The notes below the pieces were generated by a model. The model worked only from the letters and a program-made list of their open reading frames with translations. It did no database searches and had not been told where the DNA came from. This document shows, in pieces, positions 1 to 6,228 of a stretch of DNA of 7,095 bases (its first letter is position 1; each line of letters begins with the position of its first letter). The position numbers were made by a program, and so were the translations under genes. The stretch comes from an uncultured Kiloniellales bacterium (GTDB lineage Bacteria; Pseudomonadota; Alphaproteobacteria; Kiloniellales; JAKSDN01): NCBI GenBank assembly GCA_937974415.1, contig CALJXB010000191.1, forward strand, positions 1 through 7,095, read 5' to 3'.

Positions 1-154
1 CTGCGGCTTCACCCGGGAGAGCGAGCTGCCGGTTGGCCTGCAGATCGTCGGCCCGCCGCGCGGCGAGGGACCGCTGCTCGCCGGCGCGCTGCTGATGGAG
101 AATCTGCTCGATCTCGGGCCCATCACTCCCATCGAGCCGAAGGTCGCCCACTGA
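1..154 (+). CDS. Amidase, C-terminal end (partial)
   Basis: Only the last 50 codons are present; the reading frame begins at base 2 and stops at TGA 152-154. The visible residues include the stretch ELPVGLQIVGPPRGEG followed by a leucine/alanine-rich helix (LLAGALLMENLL). This LPxGLQxVGPP motif is characteristic of the extreme C-terminus of the amidase-signature family (GatA-like amidases, which hydrolyse carboxylic amides with a Ser-cisSer-Lys triad). The catalytic triad itself lies outside the window, so substrate and activity cannot be judged. GatA itself is possible, but a stand-alone amidase is more likely because no gatB follows. The next gene starts 67 bases downstream on the same strand, and the gap holds an inverted repeat, so the two genes may not be cotranscribed. 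Confidence 0.85.
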   Translation, partial: CGFTRESELPVGLQIVGPPRGEGPLLAGALLMENLLDLGPITPIEPKVAH

Positions 155-161
155 GCCTGCC

Positions 162-198
162 AATCCGCCGCACCTCTGCTAGTCTGGTATTGCGGATT
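162..198. repeat. Inverted repeat between amidase and cyclase genes
   Basis: AATCCGC at 162-168 is the exact reverse complement of GCGGATT at 192-198, giving a 7-bp stem. Inside it, ACC 172-174 can pair with GGT 186-188, so a longer interrupted hairpin is possible. Only a short TTTC follows, so it is a poor intrinsic terminator. It could be a weak terminator for the amidase gene or an operator upstream of the cyclase gene. The pairing is seen directly; any function is inferred. Confidence 0.35.
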
Positions 199-221
199 TC
201 CCAGGACGAGGCTCTCGCACC

Positions 222-1997
222 ATGGCCGAGGACGTCGAACGCAGGCTTGCCGCCATCCTGGCCGCCGACGTGGCCGGCTACAGCCGCCTCATGGGCGCCG
301 ACGAGGTCGGCACCCTGGCCGCCGTCAAGGCCCACCACGAGGAGCTGATCGAACCGGCCATCGCCCGGCGCCGGGGGCGCATCGTCAAGCTCATGGGCGA
401 CGGCCTCCTGGCCGAGTTCGCCAGCGTGATCGACGCGGTGGCCTGCGCCGCCGAGGTCCAGCGCGCCCTCGCCGAGCGCAATTACGCGACGCCGCCGGAC
501 GGCCAAGTCCTCTGGCGCATGGGCATCAACCTGGGCGACGTCATCGTCGACGGCGAGGACATCTTCGGCGACGGGGTCAACCTGGCCGCCCGCCTCGAGG
601 GCCTGGCCGAGCCCGGCGGGCTCTGCATTTCGGACGATGTCCAGCGGCAGATCGACGGCAAGCTGGACCACGCCTTCGAGGACCTCGGCGAGCAAAGCCT
701 CAAAAACATCGACCGGCCCGTTTCGGTCTTTGCCCTGCGACCATCCCGCCCGAAGGGCGCGGACGAGCCGCCGCCGAAAGGCCTAACCGAGAAGCCCGGT
801 GTGGCTGTCCTACCCTTCACCAACATGAGTGGCGATCCGGAGCAGGAGTACTTTTCCGACGGCATCACCGAGGACATCATCACCGAGCTGTCGCGCTTCC
901 GCGAACTTCTGGTCATCGCGCGAAACTCGTCCTTCGCCTACAAGGGCAAGGCGGTGAAGGTTCAGGACATCGCCCGGGACCTGGGCGTCGCCTATCTGGT
1001 CGAGGGCAGCGTGCGCAAGGCGGGCAATCGGGTGCGGGTCACCGCCCAGCTGATCGAGGCGGCGACGGGCAACCACCTCTGGGCCGAGCGCTACGACCGG
1101 GAGCTGGCCGACGTCTTCGCGGTCCAGGACGAGATCACCCGCACCATCGCCGGCACGGTCTCGGGCCGCCTCGACCTCATCGGCCAGCAACGGGCGCTGC
1201 GGCTCTCCGGCGAAAGCCTCCAAGCCTACGATCTGGTCCTGAAGGGAAAGGCGCTCGTCCTACTTTACACCAAGGAAAACAATGCTCGCGCCCGGGAGCT
1301 CCTTGAGCAAGCGGTCGCCCTCGACCCCGACAATACGCAAGCCCTCACGTGGCTGGCCGAGACCTATTTAGTCGAGGCCAACGAGCGCTGGGTGGCGGAC
1401 TACAGAGCCTCTTTTGACCGGGCCCTCGAACTCGCCACCCAAGCAGTCCGAAGCGACGAAACCGACACGACTGCACTCGCGATGCTCGGCGAGTGGCACA
1501 TGCACGTTCAAGACTATGGCCAGGCGGAGTTTCTTCTCAAAAAGGCCCTAGAGCTGAACCCCAACAATTTTCACGTTCGCTGCTCTTTCGGTGTGTTCCT
1601 GGATTCCACCGGCGAGTCCGAACAGGCCCTCGAAGAGTTCAATCATGCCAAGACCCTCAATCCGATCGATCAGAGCTGGGTGCCCTTGTACCGGGGCATC
1701 GCCAACTTCTCGGCGCGCCGCTACGAGGCCGCCATCGCCGAGTTCAAGCAGCCTCGGGACCCCATCGACGAACTCTTCGGCTGGCTCGCGGCGAGTTATG
1801 CGCTCAATGGCCAAACCGACGAGGCGCGAGAGGCGCTGGAGGAGTATTTGCACCGGGCCGAGCGGAACATGGCCGTCTTTCCGGGCCGCCGGCTCGAGGA
1901 CTGGCGGGACTACTGGCAATGGATCGCCGCTTACAAGGACCCGGCGGACCTTGAGCACCTGCTGGACGGCCTGAGGAAGGCCGGCCTCGAGGACTGA
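222..1997 (+). CDS. Class III adenylate/guanylate cyclase with TolB-like domain and TPR tail
   Basis: A 591-aa soluble protein with no signal peptide or membrane segment. Residues about 8-170 form a class III nucleotidyl cyclase domain that makes cAMP (or cGMP) from ATP/GTP. All six expected residues are visible: metal-binding D16 (AADVAGYS) and D60 (KLMGDGLLAEF), base-selecting K56 and D113, and transition-state N120 and R124 (GDGVNLAARLE). The Lys/Asp pair favours ATP. Residues about 193-315 (VAVLPFTNMSGDPEQEYFSDGITEDI, then YLVEGSVRKAG and LWAERYDREL) match the TolB/FlgO-like domain common in alphaproteobacterial cyclases. Residues about 335-575 contain degenerate TPR helices such as ARELLEQAVALDPDN and AEFLLKKALELNPNN, likely for protein binding. 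The ATG at 222 is preceded by AGGACGAGG (203-211). The stop overlaps the ATG of the B12-mutase gene (TGATG), so translation is probably coupled. Assignment of the family is firm; the signal sensed is unknown. Confidence 0.93.
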   Translation: MAEDVERRLAAILAADVAGYSRLMGADEVGTLAAVKAHHEELIEPAIARRRGRIVKLMGDGLLAEFASVIDAVACAAEVQRALAERNYATPPDGQVLWRMGINLGDVIVDGEDIFGDGVNLAARLEGLAEPGGLCISDDVQRQIDGKLDHAFEDLGEQSLKNIDRPVSVFALRPSRPKGADEPPPKGLTEKPGVAVLPFTNMSGDPEQEYFSDGITEDIITELSRFRELLVIARNSSFAYKGKAVKVQDIARDLGVAYLVEGSVRKAGNRVRVTAQLIEAATGNHLWAERYDRELADVFAVQDEITRTIAGTVSGRLDLIGQQRALRLSGESLQAYDLVLKGKALVLLYTKENNARARELLEQAVALDPDNTQALTWLAETYLVEANERWVADYRASFDRALELATQAVRSDETDTTALAMLGEWHMHVQDYGQAEFLLKKALELNPNNFHVRCSFGVFLDSTGESEQALEEFNHAKTLNPIDQSWVPLYRGIANFSARRYEAAIAEFKQPRDPIDELFGWLAASYALNGQTDEAREALEEYLHRAERNMAVFPGRRLEDWRDYWQWIAAYKDPADLEHLLDGLRKAGLED

Positions 1998-3757
1998 TGC
2001 CGCTCGAGCGGAACACTGTAATTCCCGAGCCGGAGCTGCCGCCGGGGGCGGAGCTGCTGGCGGCGGGGCGGGCGCTGGCCCAGGCCTGGTCCGTCGGCCC
2101 TTCCGCCTTCCTGGCCGAGGTCGGCGAGCCCTCGGAGGCGGCCTACAAGCGCCGCCAGATGGCCGCGGGCCGCATCATGCGCCACGCCCAGATCGGCTAC
2201 CGGGATCCGGTCAAGAGTCGCCAGGCCTACGCCGAGGTCTATGAAAAGCTGGCCGCCGCAGGGGCGCGGGTCGACCGCTACGGACTCTGCCTCGACTGGT
2301 CCATGGGCTATCCCCGGGAGCGGCGCGCCGAGGGTCTGCGCGGCACCGGCATGATCCTGGAGGGCCCCGAGAACTTCGCCCGGCTCACCGCGGCGGCGCC
2401 GGTGGCGGCCCATTTCGGCGACTTCGTGCTCGGCTTCCCGGCGGCCGTCGAGACGACCCAGGCAGCCCTCGCCGCCGGCAGCACGGCGATCGGCAACCTG
2501 GGCCAATACTTCACCTTCCGCCTGCCGGGCTGGGACGACGACGTCGCGACGACGGCGGCGACGGTGACGGCCCTCGGCCTGATCGCCGGCCAGGAGACCG
2601 AGGTCCTGGTCCACTCCAACCTGGACGACGGTTTCGCCGCCACCCTGAGCGACCTGGCGAGCGCCCTGGGCGCGGCGCTGATCGAGAAATACCTGGTCGA
2701 GGAGCTGATCGGCGCCCGGGTCTCCCACTGCTACGGCCACCACTTCTCCGAGCCGGTGACGCGGCTCGCGTTCCAGATCGCACTCGCCCGCGCCAACCCG
2801 ACCCCGGGCACCATGGTCTACGGCAATACCACCGCCTATCGCGGCGAGGCGGCGGCCAACTACGCCAGCCTCGCCGGCTATTTGTTGGTCGACGTGCTGG
2901 CCCAGGCCCGCAATCCCAGCGGCCATGCGGTGAACCCGGTCCCGGTGAGCGAGAACCGGCGCATCCCGGAAATGGACGAGATCGTCGACGCCCAGCTCTT
3001 CGCCGACCGCCTGATCGAACAGGCGGCCGACCATGCCCCGCTTATCGATCCGGCTGAGGCTGAGGCCTTGGCGGAGCGTCTCCTGAGCGGCGGCGAGGCG
3101 TTCCGCGACCGGACGCTGGCGGGCCTCGAAGAGGCTGGGTTCGCCGCCGACGACCCGATGGAGCTGATGCTGGCGCTCAGGCGCATCGGCGGCAGGCGCC
3201 TGGAAGGGCTGTTTGGCCCCGGCCCGGTGGAGCCGGGCGGCAAGCGGCAACCGCTGATACCGGCCAGCGCCCTCCTGGAGCTCGACCGCTTGGCCGAGGA
3301 GCGGCTGGCGCGCACCGGTACGGCCGACCGGGCGCTGGTGGCGGCCGCCGGCCTCAGGGCGCTGGTCGCCACCACCGACGTGCACGAGCACGGCAAGGGC
3401 CTGGTGGAGCGCCTCTTCGGGGCTCTGGGCGTGGCGCGCCTGGACGGCGGCGTGTCCTGCGACCCCGACGACCTGGCGCAGCAGGCAAAGGAGACCGGCG
3501 CCGACCTGATCGCGCTCAGCACCTACAACGGTGTGGCGCTGAGCTTCATGGCCGCCCTGAAGCGGGAGCTCGACGCCCGGGCTCTGGACATTCCGGTGCT
3601 GATCGGCGGTCGGCTCAATCAGATCCCGGAGGCGTCGAACACCAGCCTGCCGGTCGAAGTGGGAGACGAGCTTGCGGCGTACGGCGCCGTCGTCTGCCAC
3701 GAGGTCGAGGACGCGGTGCCGGCCCTGGTCGAACTGGCGCGCAAGCGGAGTCCCTAA
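1997..3757 (+). CDS. Coenzyme-B12-dependent mutase-like protein (glutamate-mutase-like barrel plus B12-binding domain)
   Basis: A 586-aa cytosolic protein. The C-terminus (about 455-582) is a cobalamin-binding Rossmann domain. D461-x-H463-x-x-G466 supplies the lower-ligand histidine; 41 residues later comes S508-T-Y, and 26 residues after that G537-G538. This reproduces the family spacing DxHxxG-X41-SxL-X26-28-GG, with Tyr in place of the usual Leu. The N-terminal ~430 residues look like the TIM barrel of glutamate mutase subunit E (GlmE): LGFPAAVETTQAALAAG, a central YGNTTAYRGEAAANYASLAG, and a FGPGPVEPGGKRQP segment resembling GlmE's FGPSKYNAGKMMP. That comparison is from memory, not an alignment. 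In glutamate mutase the two domains are separate proteins (GlmE, GlmS); here they are one chain in barrel-then-B12 order. The arginine-containing segment that binds glutamate in GlmE is not evident, so the substrate may differ. Methylaspartate mutase or another carbon-skeleton or amino mutase are alternatives. The gene overlaps the cyclase stop by one base. Confidence 0.8.
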   Translation: MPLERNTVIPEPELPPGAELLAAGRALAQAWSVGPSAFLAEVGEPSEAAYKRRQMAAGRIMRHAQIGYRDPVKSRQAYAEVYEKLAAAGARVDRYGLCLDWSMGYPRERRAEGLRGTGMILEGPENFARLTAAAPVAAHFGDFVLGFPAAVETTQAALAAGSTAIGNLGQYFTFRLPGWDDDVATTAATVTALGLIAGQETEVLVHSNLDDGFAATLSDLASALGAALIEKYLVEELIGARVSHCYGHHFSEPVTRLAFQIALARANPTPGTMVYGNTTAYRGEAAANYASLAGYLLVDVLAQARNPSGHAVNPVPVSENRRIPEMDEIVDAQLFADRLIEQAADHAPLIDPAEAEALAERLLSGGEAFRDRTLAGLEEAGFAADDPMELMLALRRIGGRRLEGLFGPGPVEPGGKRQPLIPASALLELDRLAEERLARTGTADRALVAAAGLRALVATTDVHEHGKGLVERLFGALGVARLDGGVSCDPDDLAQQAKETGADLIALSTYNGVALSFMAALKRELDARALDIPVLIGGRLNQIPEASNTSLPVEVGDELAAYGAVVCHEVEDAVPALVELARKRSP

Positions 3758-3769
3758 AACCGGCTCGGA

Positions 3770-4372
3770 TCAGCCCTGCCGGAAGACCAGCGAGCGGTTG
3801 TTGGCCGGCATCTCGACGATGGCTTCCAGGGCGAGGCCGCTGTGCGCCGCGCAGTCCGTCACATCGTTCAGGTCGCGCAGACCGAGGGCGGGGTCCTGGG
3901 CCCGCAGCGACCGGTCGAACTGCCGGTTGCCCTCGGAGTTGTGCCGGCCGTCGCGCATGAAGGGGCCGTAGACGAAAAGGAAGGCGCCCGGCGCGAGGAG
4001 CCGCGCGGCACCTGCCATCAATCCCTCGCAGGCGGCCCAGGGGGCCACATGCAGCAGATTGACGGTCACCAGGCCGTCGAAAGGCCCGACGGCGTCATCC
4101 GGCCAGTCCGGCCGGGTCACGTCCAGGTCCAGCGGTTGTGCGACGTTGGCAAGGCGCCGCTCGGCGATCCAGGCGGCGATGCTCGCGCGAGCATGGGGGT
4201 CCGGGTCGCTCGGCTGCCAGTCGAGGTCCGGCCGCGCCTCGGCGAAAGCCACGACATGGATGCCCGGGCCGCTGGCCACCTCTAGAATGCGTCCCGCTTC
4301 CGGCAGCAGGGGCGATAGAACCTCGAGAATCGGTCCTCGGTTGCGCTCCGATGCAGCGGCGGTCTGTTTCAT
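3770..4372 (-). CDS. DUF938 family SAM-dependent methyltransferase
   Basis: A 200-aa protein of the DUF938/UPF0585 family (the bacterial relatives of METTL26), predicted Rossmann-fold methyltransferases with no settled substrate. It starts MKQTAAASERNRGPILEVL, the usual N-terminus of the family. Motif I is LEVASGPGIH (30-39), DWQPSDPDP (51-59) is the acidic motif that follows, and VTVNLLHVAPW (102-112) is the central strand. The C-terminal signature YGPFMRDGRHNSEGNRQFD (135-153) is highly typical. The frame stays open upstream to an ATG at 4534, but that adds 54 residues with no family resemblance, so the start at 4372 is preferred. That ATG overlaps the TGA of a small upstream ORF (ATGA) and has no strong ribosome site of its own, suggesting coupling. 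It converges on the B12-mutase gene with only 12 bases between the stops. Confidence 0.9.
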   Translation of the reverse strand: MKQTAAASERNRGPILEVLSPLLPEAGRILEVASGPGIHVVAFAEARPDLDWQPSDPDPHARASIAAWIAERRLANVAQPLDLDVTRPDWPDDAVGPFDGLVTVNLLHVAPWAACEGLMAGAARLLAPGAFLFVYGPFMRDGRHNSEGNRQFDRSLRAQDPALGLRDLNDVTDCAAHSGLALEAIVEMPANNRSLVFRQG

Positions 4373-4488
4373 CGAGGCCGACCCCGACCACAATAGACCC
4401 GCCAAACCCGCCCGTGCAGGCTCGCGAAGTCCTCGGCCGTCAACTCGTCCATTCGGGTGTATGCGGCTTTGCCGCTGGGCTTCGACAA
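4369..4488 (-). CDS. Small ORF, 39 codons, TTG start, coupled to DUF938 gene
   Basis: A short reading frame from TTG at 4488 to TGA at 4369-4371, giving MSKPSGKAAYTRMDELTAED (first 20 residues) then FASLHGRVWRVYCGRGRPR. It is not a family I recognise. Three things support translation: a textbook Shine-Dalgarno AGGAGGT at 4496-4502 with an 8-base spacer that serves no other start; an ATGA overlap with the methyltransferase gene; and a location 46 bases after the hydratase stop in the same direction. The N-terminal half reads like the start of a folded protein (MDELTAEDFASLHGRVWRV), while the Arg/Gly-rich end is abrupt. It could be a coupling leader peptide, a genuine small protein, or the remnant of a longer gene truncated by deletion. 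An internal ATG (4452) is an alternative start but lacks a ribosome site. Confidence 0.5.
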   Translation of the reverse strand: MSKPSGKAAYTRMDELTAEDFASLHGRVWRVYCGRGRPR

Positions 4489-4495
4489 TTCGCAG

Positions 4496-4502
4496 ACCTC
4501 CT
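4496..4502 (-). promoter_or_regulatory. Strong Shine-Dalgarno AGGAGGT deciding a TTG start
   Basis: On the minus strand AGGAGGT lies 8 bases before TTG 4488. It is the best ribosome-binding site in the window. It is in the wrong place for the methyltransferase ATG at 4372, and for the in-frame upstream ATG at 4534, since it lies downstream of that codon. It is the main evidence that the 39-codon ORF is translated. Confidence 0.6.
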
Positions 4503-4534
4503 CTATCGGCCGAAGCCTGCTGTCGGGCGCCCAT

Positions 4535-5347
4535 TCACGTCAGGTAGGCCGTCACTTTGCCTAGTTTCTCGACCTCGATCGCCGCTTGCAGGGCGTCCGC
4601 GTCCAGCCAAACCGGGTCGACCATGGTGCCGGTCAGCACCACCTGGCCGCCTTGGAGTGTTTTGTCCTGGGAGATCAGTCGGTTGGCCAGCCACGCCAGG
4701 GCCTCCAGGGGGTCGCCCAGCACGTTGGCGCCGGTCCCGGTGCCTGCCGCCTGGCCGTTCACCAGGGTGGTTCCGGCGAGCGCCGCCAGGTCCAAGTCCT
4801 GCCAGGCGGCCACCGGCGAGCCGACGATCGCGGCCGAATGAAAAAAGTCATCAGCGATCATCAGTCCGAAGGGCACGTCGCGAAAGTCGCCGTAGCGGTT
4901 GTCGACGATCTCCATGGCGGCGGAACAGGCGGCGACACAGGGTCGGATGCTGTCTCGGTCGTAAGGCGCTTCGGCCGGTTCCGGGGGGCGATTGATCCAG
5001 AATGCGATTTCGCACTCGATTCCAGGGCGTTGCAGCGGCCCGCGCGCGATCTCGGCTTCGCCCCAATGGAGGTCGGCCGCCAAGATGCCGCCGTAGGCCG
5101 GTCCGGGCACCGCCAGCAGGTCCTGGACCGCCTGGTTGGTGCAGCCGACCTTGTAGCCCACCAGGCGGCCGAAGCCCTCCTCCGCCAGGATCCGGTGCCC
5201 GGCTGCTTGCACGGTATAGCCGTTTTCCTCGGTGGCCAGGTGCGGCGCGAGCGGGCAGGCGCTCGCCGACCGGCCGTCGAGTCGGGCCGCCACCAGCCAG
5301 CAGGCGGCGTCATCGATCTCATCGCGAGTCAGGGCTGCGGTCGACAT
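4535..5347 (-). CDS. 2-keto-4-pentenoate hydratase / fumarylacetoacetase-family protein (MhpD-like)
   Basis: A 270-aa cytosolic enzyme, the usual size for MhpD-type hydratases, which add water to 2-hydroxypenta-2,4-dienoates in aromatic meta-cleavage pathways; 4-oxalocrotonate decarboxylases share the same fold. The core features are GYKVGCTN (64-71) with the conserved Lys66; the metal-binding glutamates E111 and E113 in GIECEIAFWI and E146 in AAMEIVDNRY, an ExE...E pattern matching MhpD; ADDFFHSAAIVGS (165-177); and a C-terminal GGQVVLTGTM (233-242). The frame is open back to 5479, but the added 44 residues look non-native, and MSTAALTRDEIDDAACWLVAAR is a typical N-terminus, so ATG 5347 is chosen; its ribosome site is weak. 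It is the first gene of the leftward group. No other meta-cleavage genes are visible, so the precise reaction (hydratase or decarboxylase) is open. Confidence 0.88.
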   Translation of the reverse strand: MSTAALTRDEIDDAACWLVAARLDGRSASACPLAPHLATEENGYTVQAAGHRILAEEGFGRLVGYKVGCTNQAVQDLLAVPGPAYGGILAADLHWGEAEIARGPLQRPGIECEIAFWINRPPEPAEAPYDRDSIRPCVAACSAAMEIVDNRYGDFRDVPFGLMIADDFFHSAAIVGSPVAAWQDLDLAALAGTTLVNGQAAGTGTGANVLGDPLEALAWLANRLISQDKTLQGGQVVLTGTMVDPVWLDADALQAAIEVEKLGKVTAYLT

Positions 5348-5542
5348 GGGCGTGCGATACTTTCTCACAGCGGCCGTCTTGGCGGCCAGTGGGAAATCCA
5401 TCGTACGACACGAAAGCCGCCGACGGTCACAGTTTCGCGATTTCGCCGTGGCATGATCGCCCTGCCGCGAATTTGACACAGTTGCTCACTATAGGGCGGG
5501 GCCAAGGCGCATTTTTCGATTCCACCCTGGTCGGGGACGACA
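5348..5542. promoter_or_regulatory. Divergent promoter region between hydratase gene and small-protein gene
   Basis: This gap separates the leftward hydratase gene from the rightward 59-aa gene, so it should carry both promoters. A perfect -35 hexamer TTGACA lies at 5473-5478 (+), but no good -10 follows at 16-18 bases. On the minus strand TATAGT (complement of 5488-5493) is a five-of-six match to a -10 but lacks a recognisable -35. TCGTACGA at 5401-5408 is an 8-bp palindrome. CGCCCT 5458-5463 and AGGGCG 5493-5498 form an inverted repeat bracketing the TTGACA. The role of the region is inferred from gene orientation; the individual elements are weak. Confidence 0.35.
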
Positions 5543-5722
5543 ATGCAAGGTAGCGAACGTTGGCTTTCCGGCGAACCGAAGCTGGACGACATGCTGAAAG
5601 ACCCCATCGTGCGCATGCTCATGAAGCGCGACGGCCTCAGCGAAGACATGGTTCGCCGCGTCTTCCAGGATGCGGCCAAACGCCTGCGGGCGCGCTCCGG
5701 CCGGGTCGATCGGGCCGCCTGA
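5543..5722 (+). CDS. Small conserved-looking protein, 59 aa
   Basis: A 59-aa frame starting at ATG 5543 and ending at TGA 5720-5722, with GGGGA at 5533-5537 as ribosome site five bases before the start. The protein reads MQGSERWLSGEPKLDDMLKD and continues PIVRMLMKRDGLSEDMVRRVF, then a basic tail. The pattern LDDMLxDPIVRxLMxRDGLS...VRRV resembles short hypothetical proteins that I believe are widespread in alphaproteobacteria next to unrelated genes. This is a recollection, not a search result. It is predicted to be mostly helical, with no signal peptide, membrane segment or cysteine. Its third-position G/C use matches its neighbours and it has its own ribosome site, which supports a real gene. 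Function is unknown. It is convergent with the cupin gene, 96 bases away. Confidence 0.75.
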   Translation: MQGSERWLSGEPKLDDMLKDPIVRMLMKRDGLSEDMVRRVFQDAAKRLRARSGRVDRAA

Positions 5723-5732
5723 GCGGCCGTTT
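5713..5732 (+). terminator. Possible hairpin terminator spanning the stop of the 59-aa gene
   Basis: GGCCGC (5713-5718) pairs perfectly with GCGGCC (5723-5728), giving a 6-bp all-G/C stem around a 4-base loop CTGA that contains the TGA stop. It is followed by GTTTGGTT, a weak T-rich run. A stop codon inside the loop is possible in compact genomes, but the T tract is poor, so this may be a partial or Rho-assisted terminator. Confidence 0.35.
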
Positions 5733-5818
5733 GGTTGGACCTGGCGCGCCGAAGCGACTTACCGGCGGGACAGAGACGCCCTGGGTTTGCCGCCCTGCCC
5801 CCGGACAGCTCGGCCAGC

Positions 5819-6151
5819 TTAGCTTTCGACAGGGATGAAGTCGTACGAGCCGATCCCCTGTACGAGCACGAAACGGCAGCGCCCGCCGTCGCGTCCCGCC
5901 ACCCGGTGCGGCGTGTTCGGCGGCACGCTGCAGCTGTCGCCAGCCTGCAGATCGTGGGTCCCGGCGGCGCTCTTTGTTTCAACGGCCATCGGACCATCGA
6001 GACAGACGAAGGTATCGGCAACCGCCGTGTGGTAGTGCCAGGGCACTTCGTCGCCCTGAGCCAGCGTCAGAATCTGCGCGCGCAGATCGGGTGTCTCGGC
6101 GATCATGCGGCGATCTTCAATGATATATGGCGTATCCGTGGGTTTGGTCAT
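5819..6151 (-). CDS. Single-domain cupin protein
   Basis: A 110-aa small beta-barrel protein. The cupin core is GDEVPWHYHTAVADTFVCLDG (about 33-53), where H39 and H41 form the HxH metal pair and D46 occupies the place of the usual glutamate. The second motif is AGDSCSVPPNTPHRVAG (70-86), with H82 as the last metal ligand. Cupins of this size include small isomerases, dioxygenase-like proteins and binding proteins, so the substrate is unknown. The start at ATG 6151 has a weak GGGGCGAAG ribosome site. It stands alone: convergent with the 59-aa gene and divergent from the disulfide reductase gene. A possible promoter on the minus strand is TTGTCC (6205-6210) with a 17-base spacer to CATGAT (6182-6187), each four of six to consensus. 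The Glu-to-Asp change is conservative and metal binding probably survives. Confidence 0.85.
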   Translation of the reverse strand: MTKPTDTPYIIEDRRMIAETPDLRAQILTLAQGDEVPWHYHTAVADTFVCLDGPMAVETKSAAGTHDLQAGDSCSVPPNTPHRVAGRDGGRCRFVLVQGIGSYDFIPVES

Positions 6152-6228
6152 GGCTTCGCCCCGTGCCGGCCTCAGGTTGACATCATGGGCGGACTCCGTT
6201 GCCGGGACAAGCCAGCGCCGATCGTCGT

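Noticed and set aside
1931..3700. 589-codon open frame on the minus strand opposite the B12-mutase gene
   Set aside because: It has no recognisable domain, its residue mix is rich in Arg, Gln, Gly and His as expected of an antisense shadow in G+C-rich DNA, and the plus-strand gene has clear motifs.
4373..4534. 54-residue N-terminal extension of the methyltransferase from ATG 4534
   Set aside because: It has no resemblance to the DUF938 family, its ATG has no ribosome site, and the better-supported small ORF lies in another frame over the same bases.
4138..4995. Long plus-strand frame across the methyltransferase and hydratase genes
   Set aside because: It is very rich in Arg, Pro and Ser with no motif, and it crosses two genes that have clear family signatures on the other strand.
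5348..5479. 44-residue N-terminal extension of the hydratase from ATG 5479
   Set aside because: It is Arg-rich with no family similarity, covers the expected promoter region, and the family N-terminus fits ATG 5347.
5473..5495. TTGACA followed by TATAGG read as a full promoter for the 59-aa gene
   Set aside because: The spacer is only 11 bases, too short for a sigma-70 promoter, so only a possible -35 element is noted.
5365..6021. 218-codon minus-strand frame over the 59-aa gene and the cupin
   Set aside because: It overlaps the cupin in a different frame, has low-complexity Arg/Ser-rich content, and lacks any domain.
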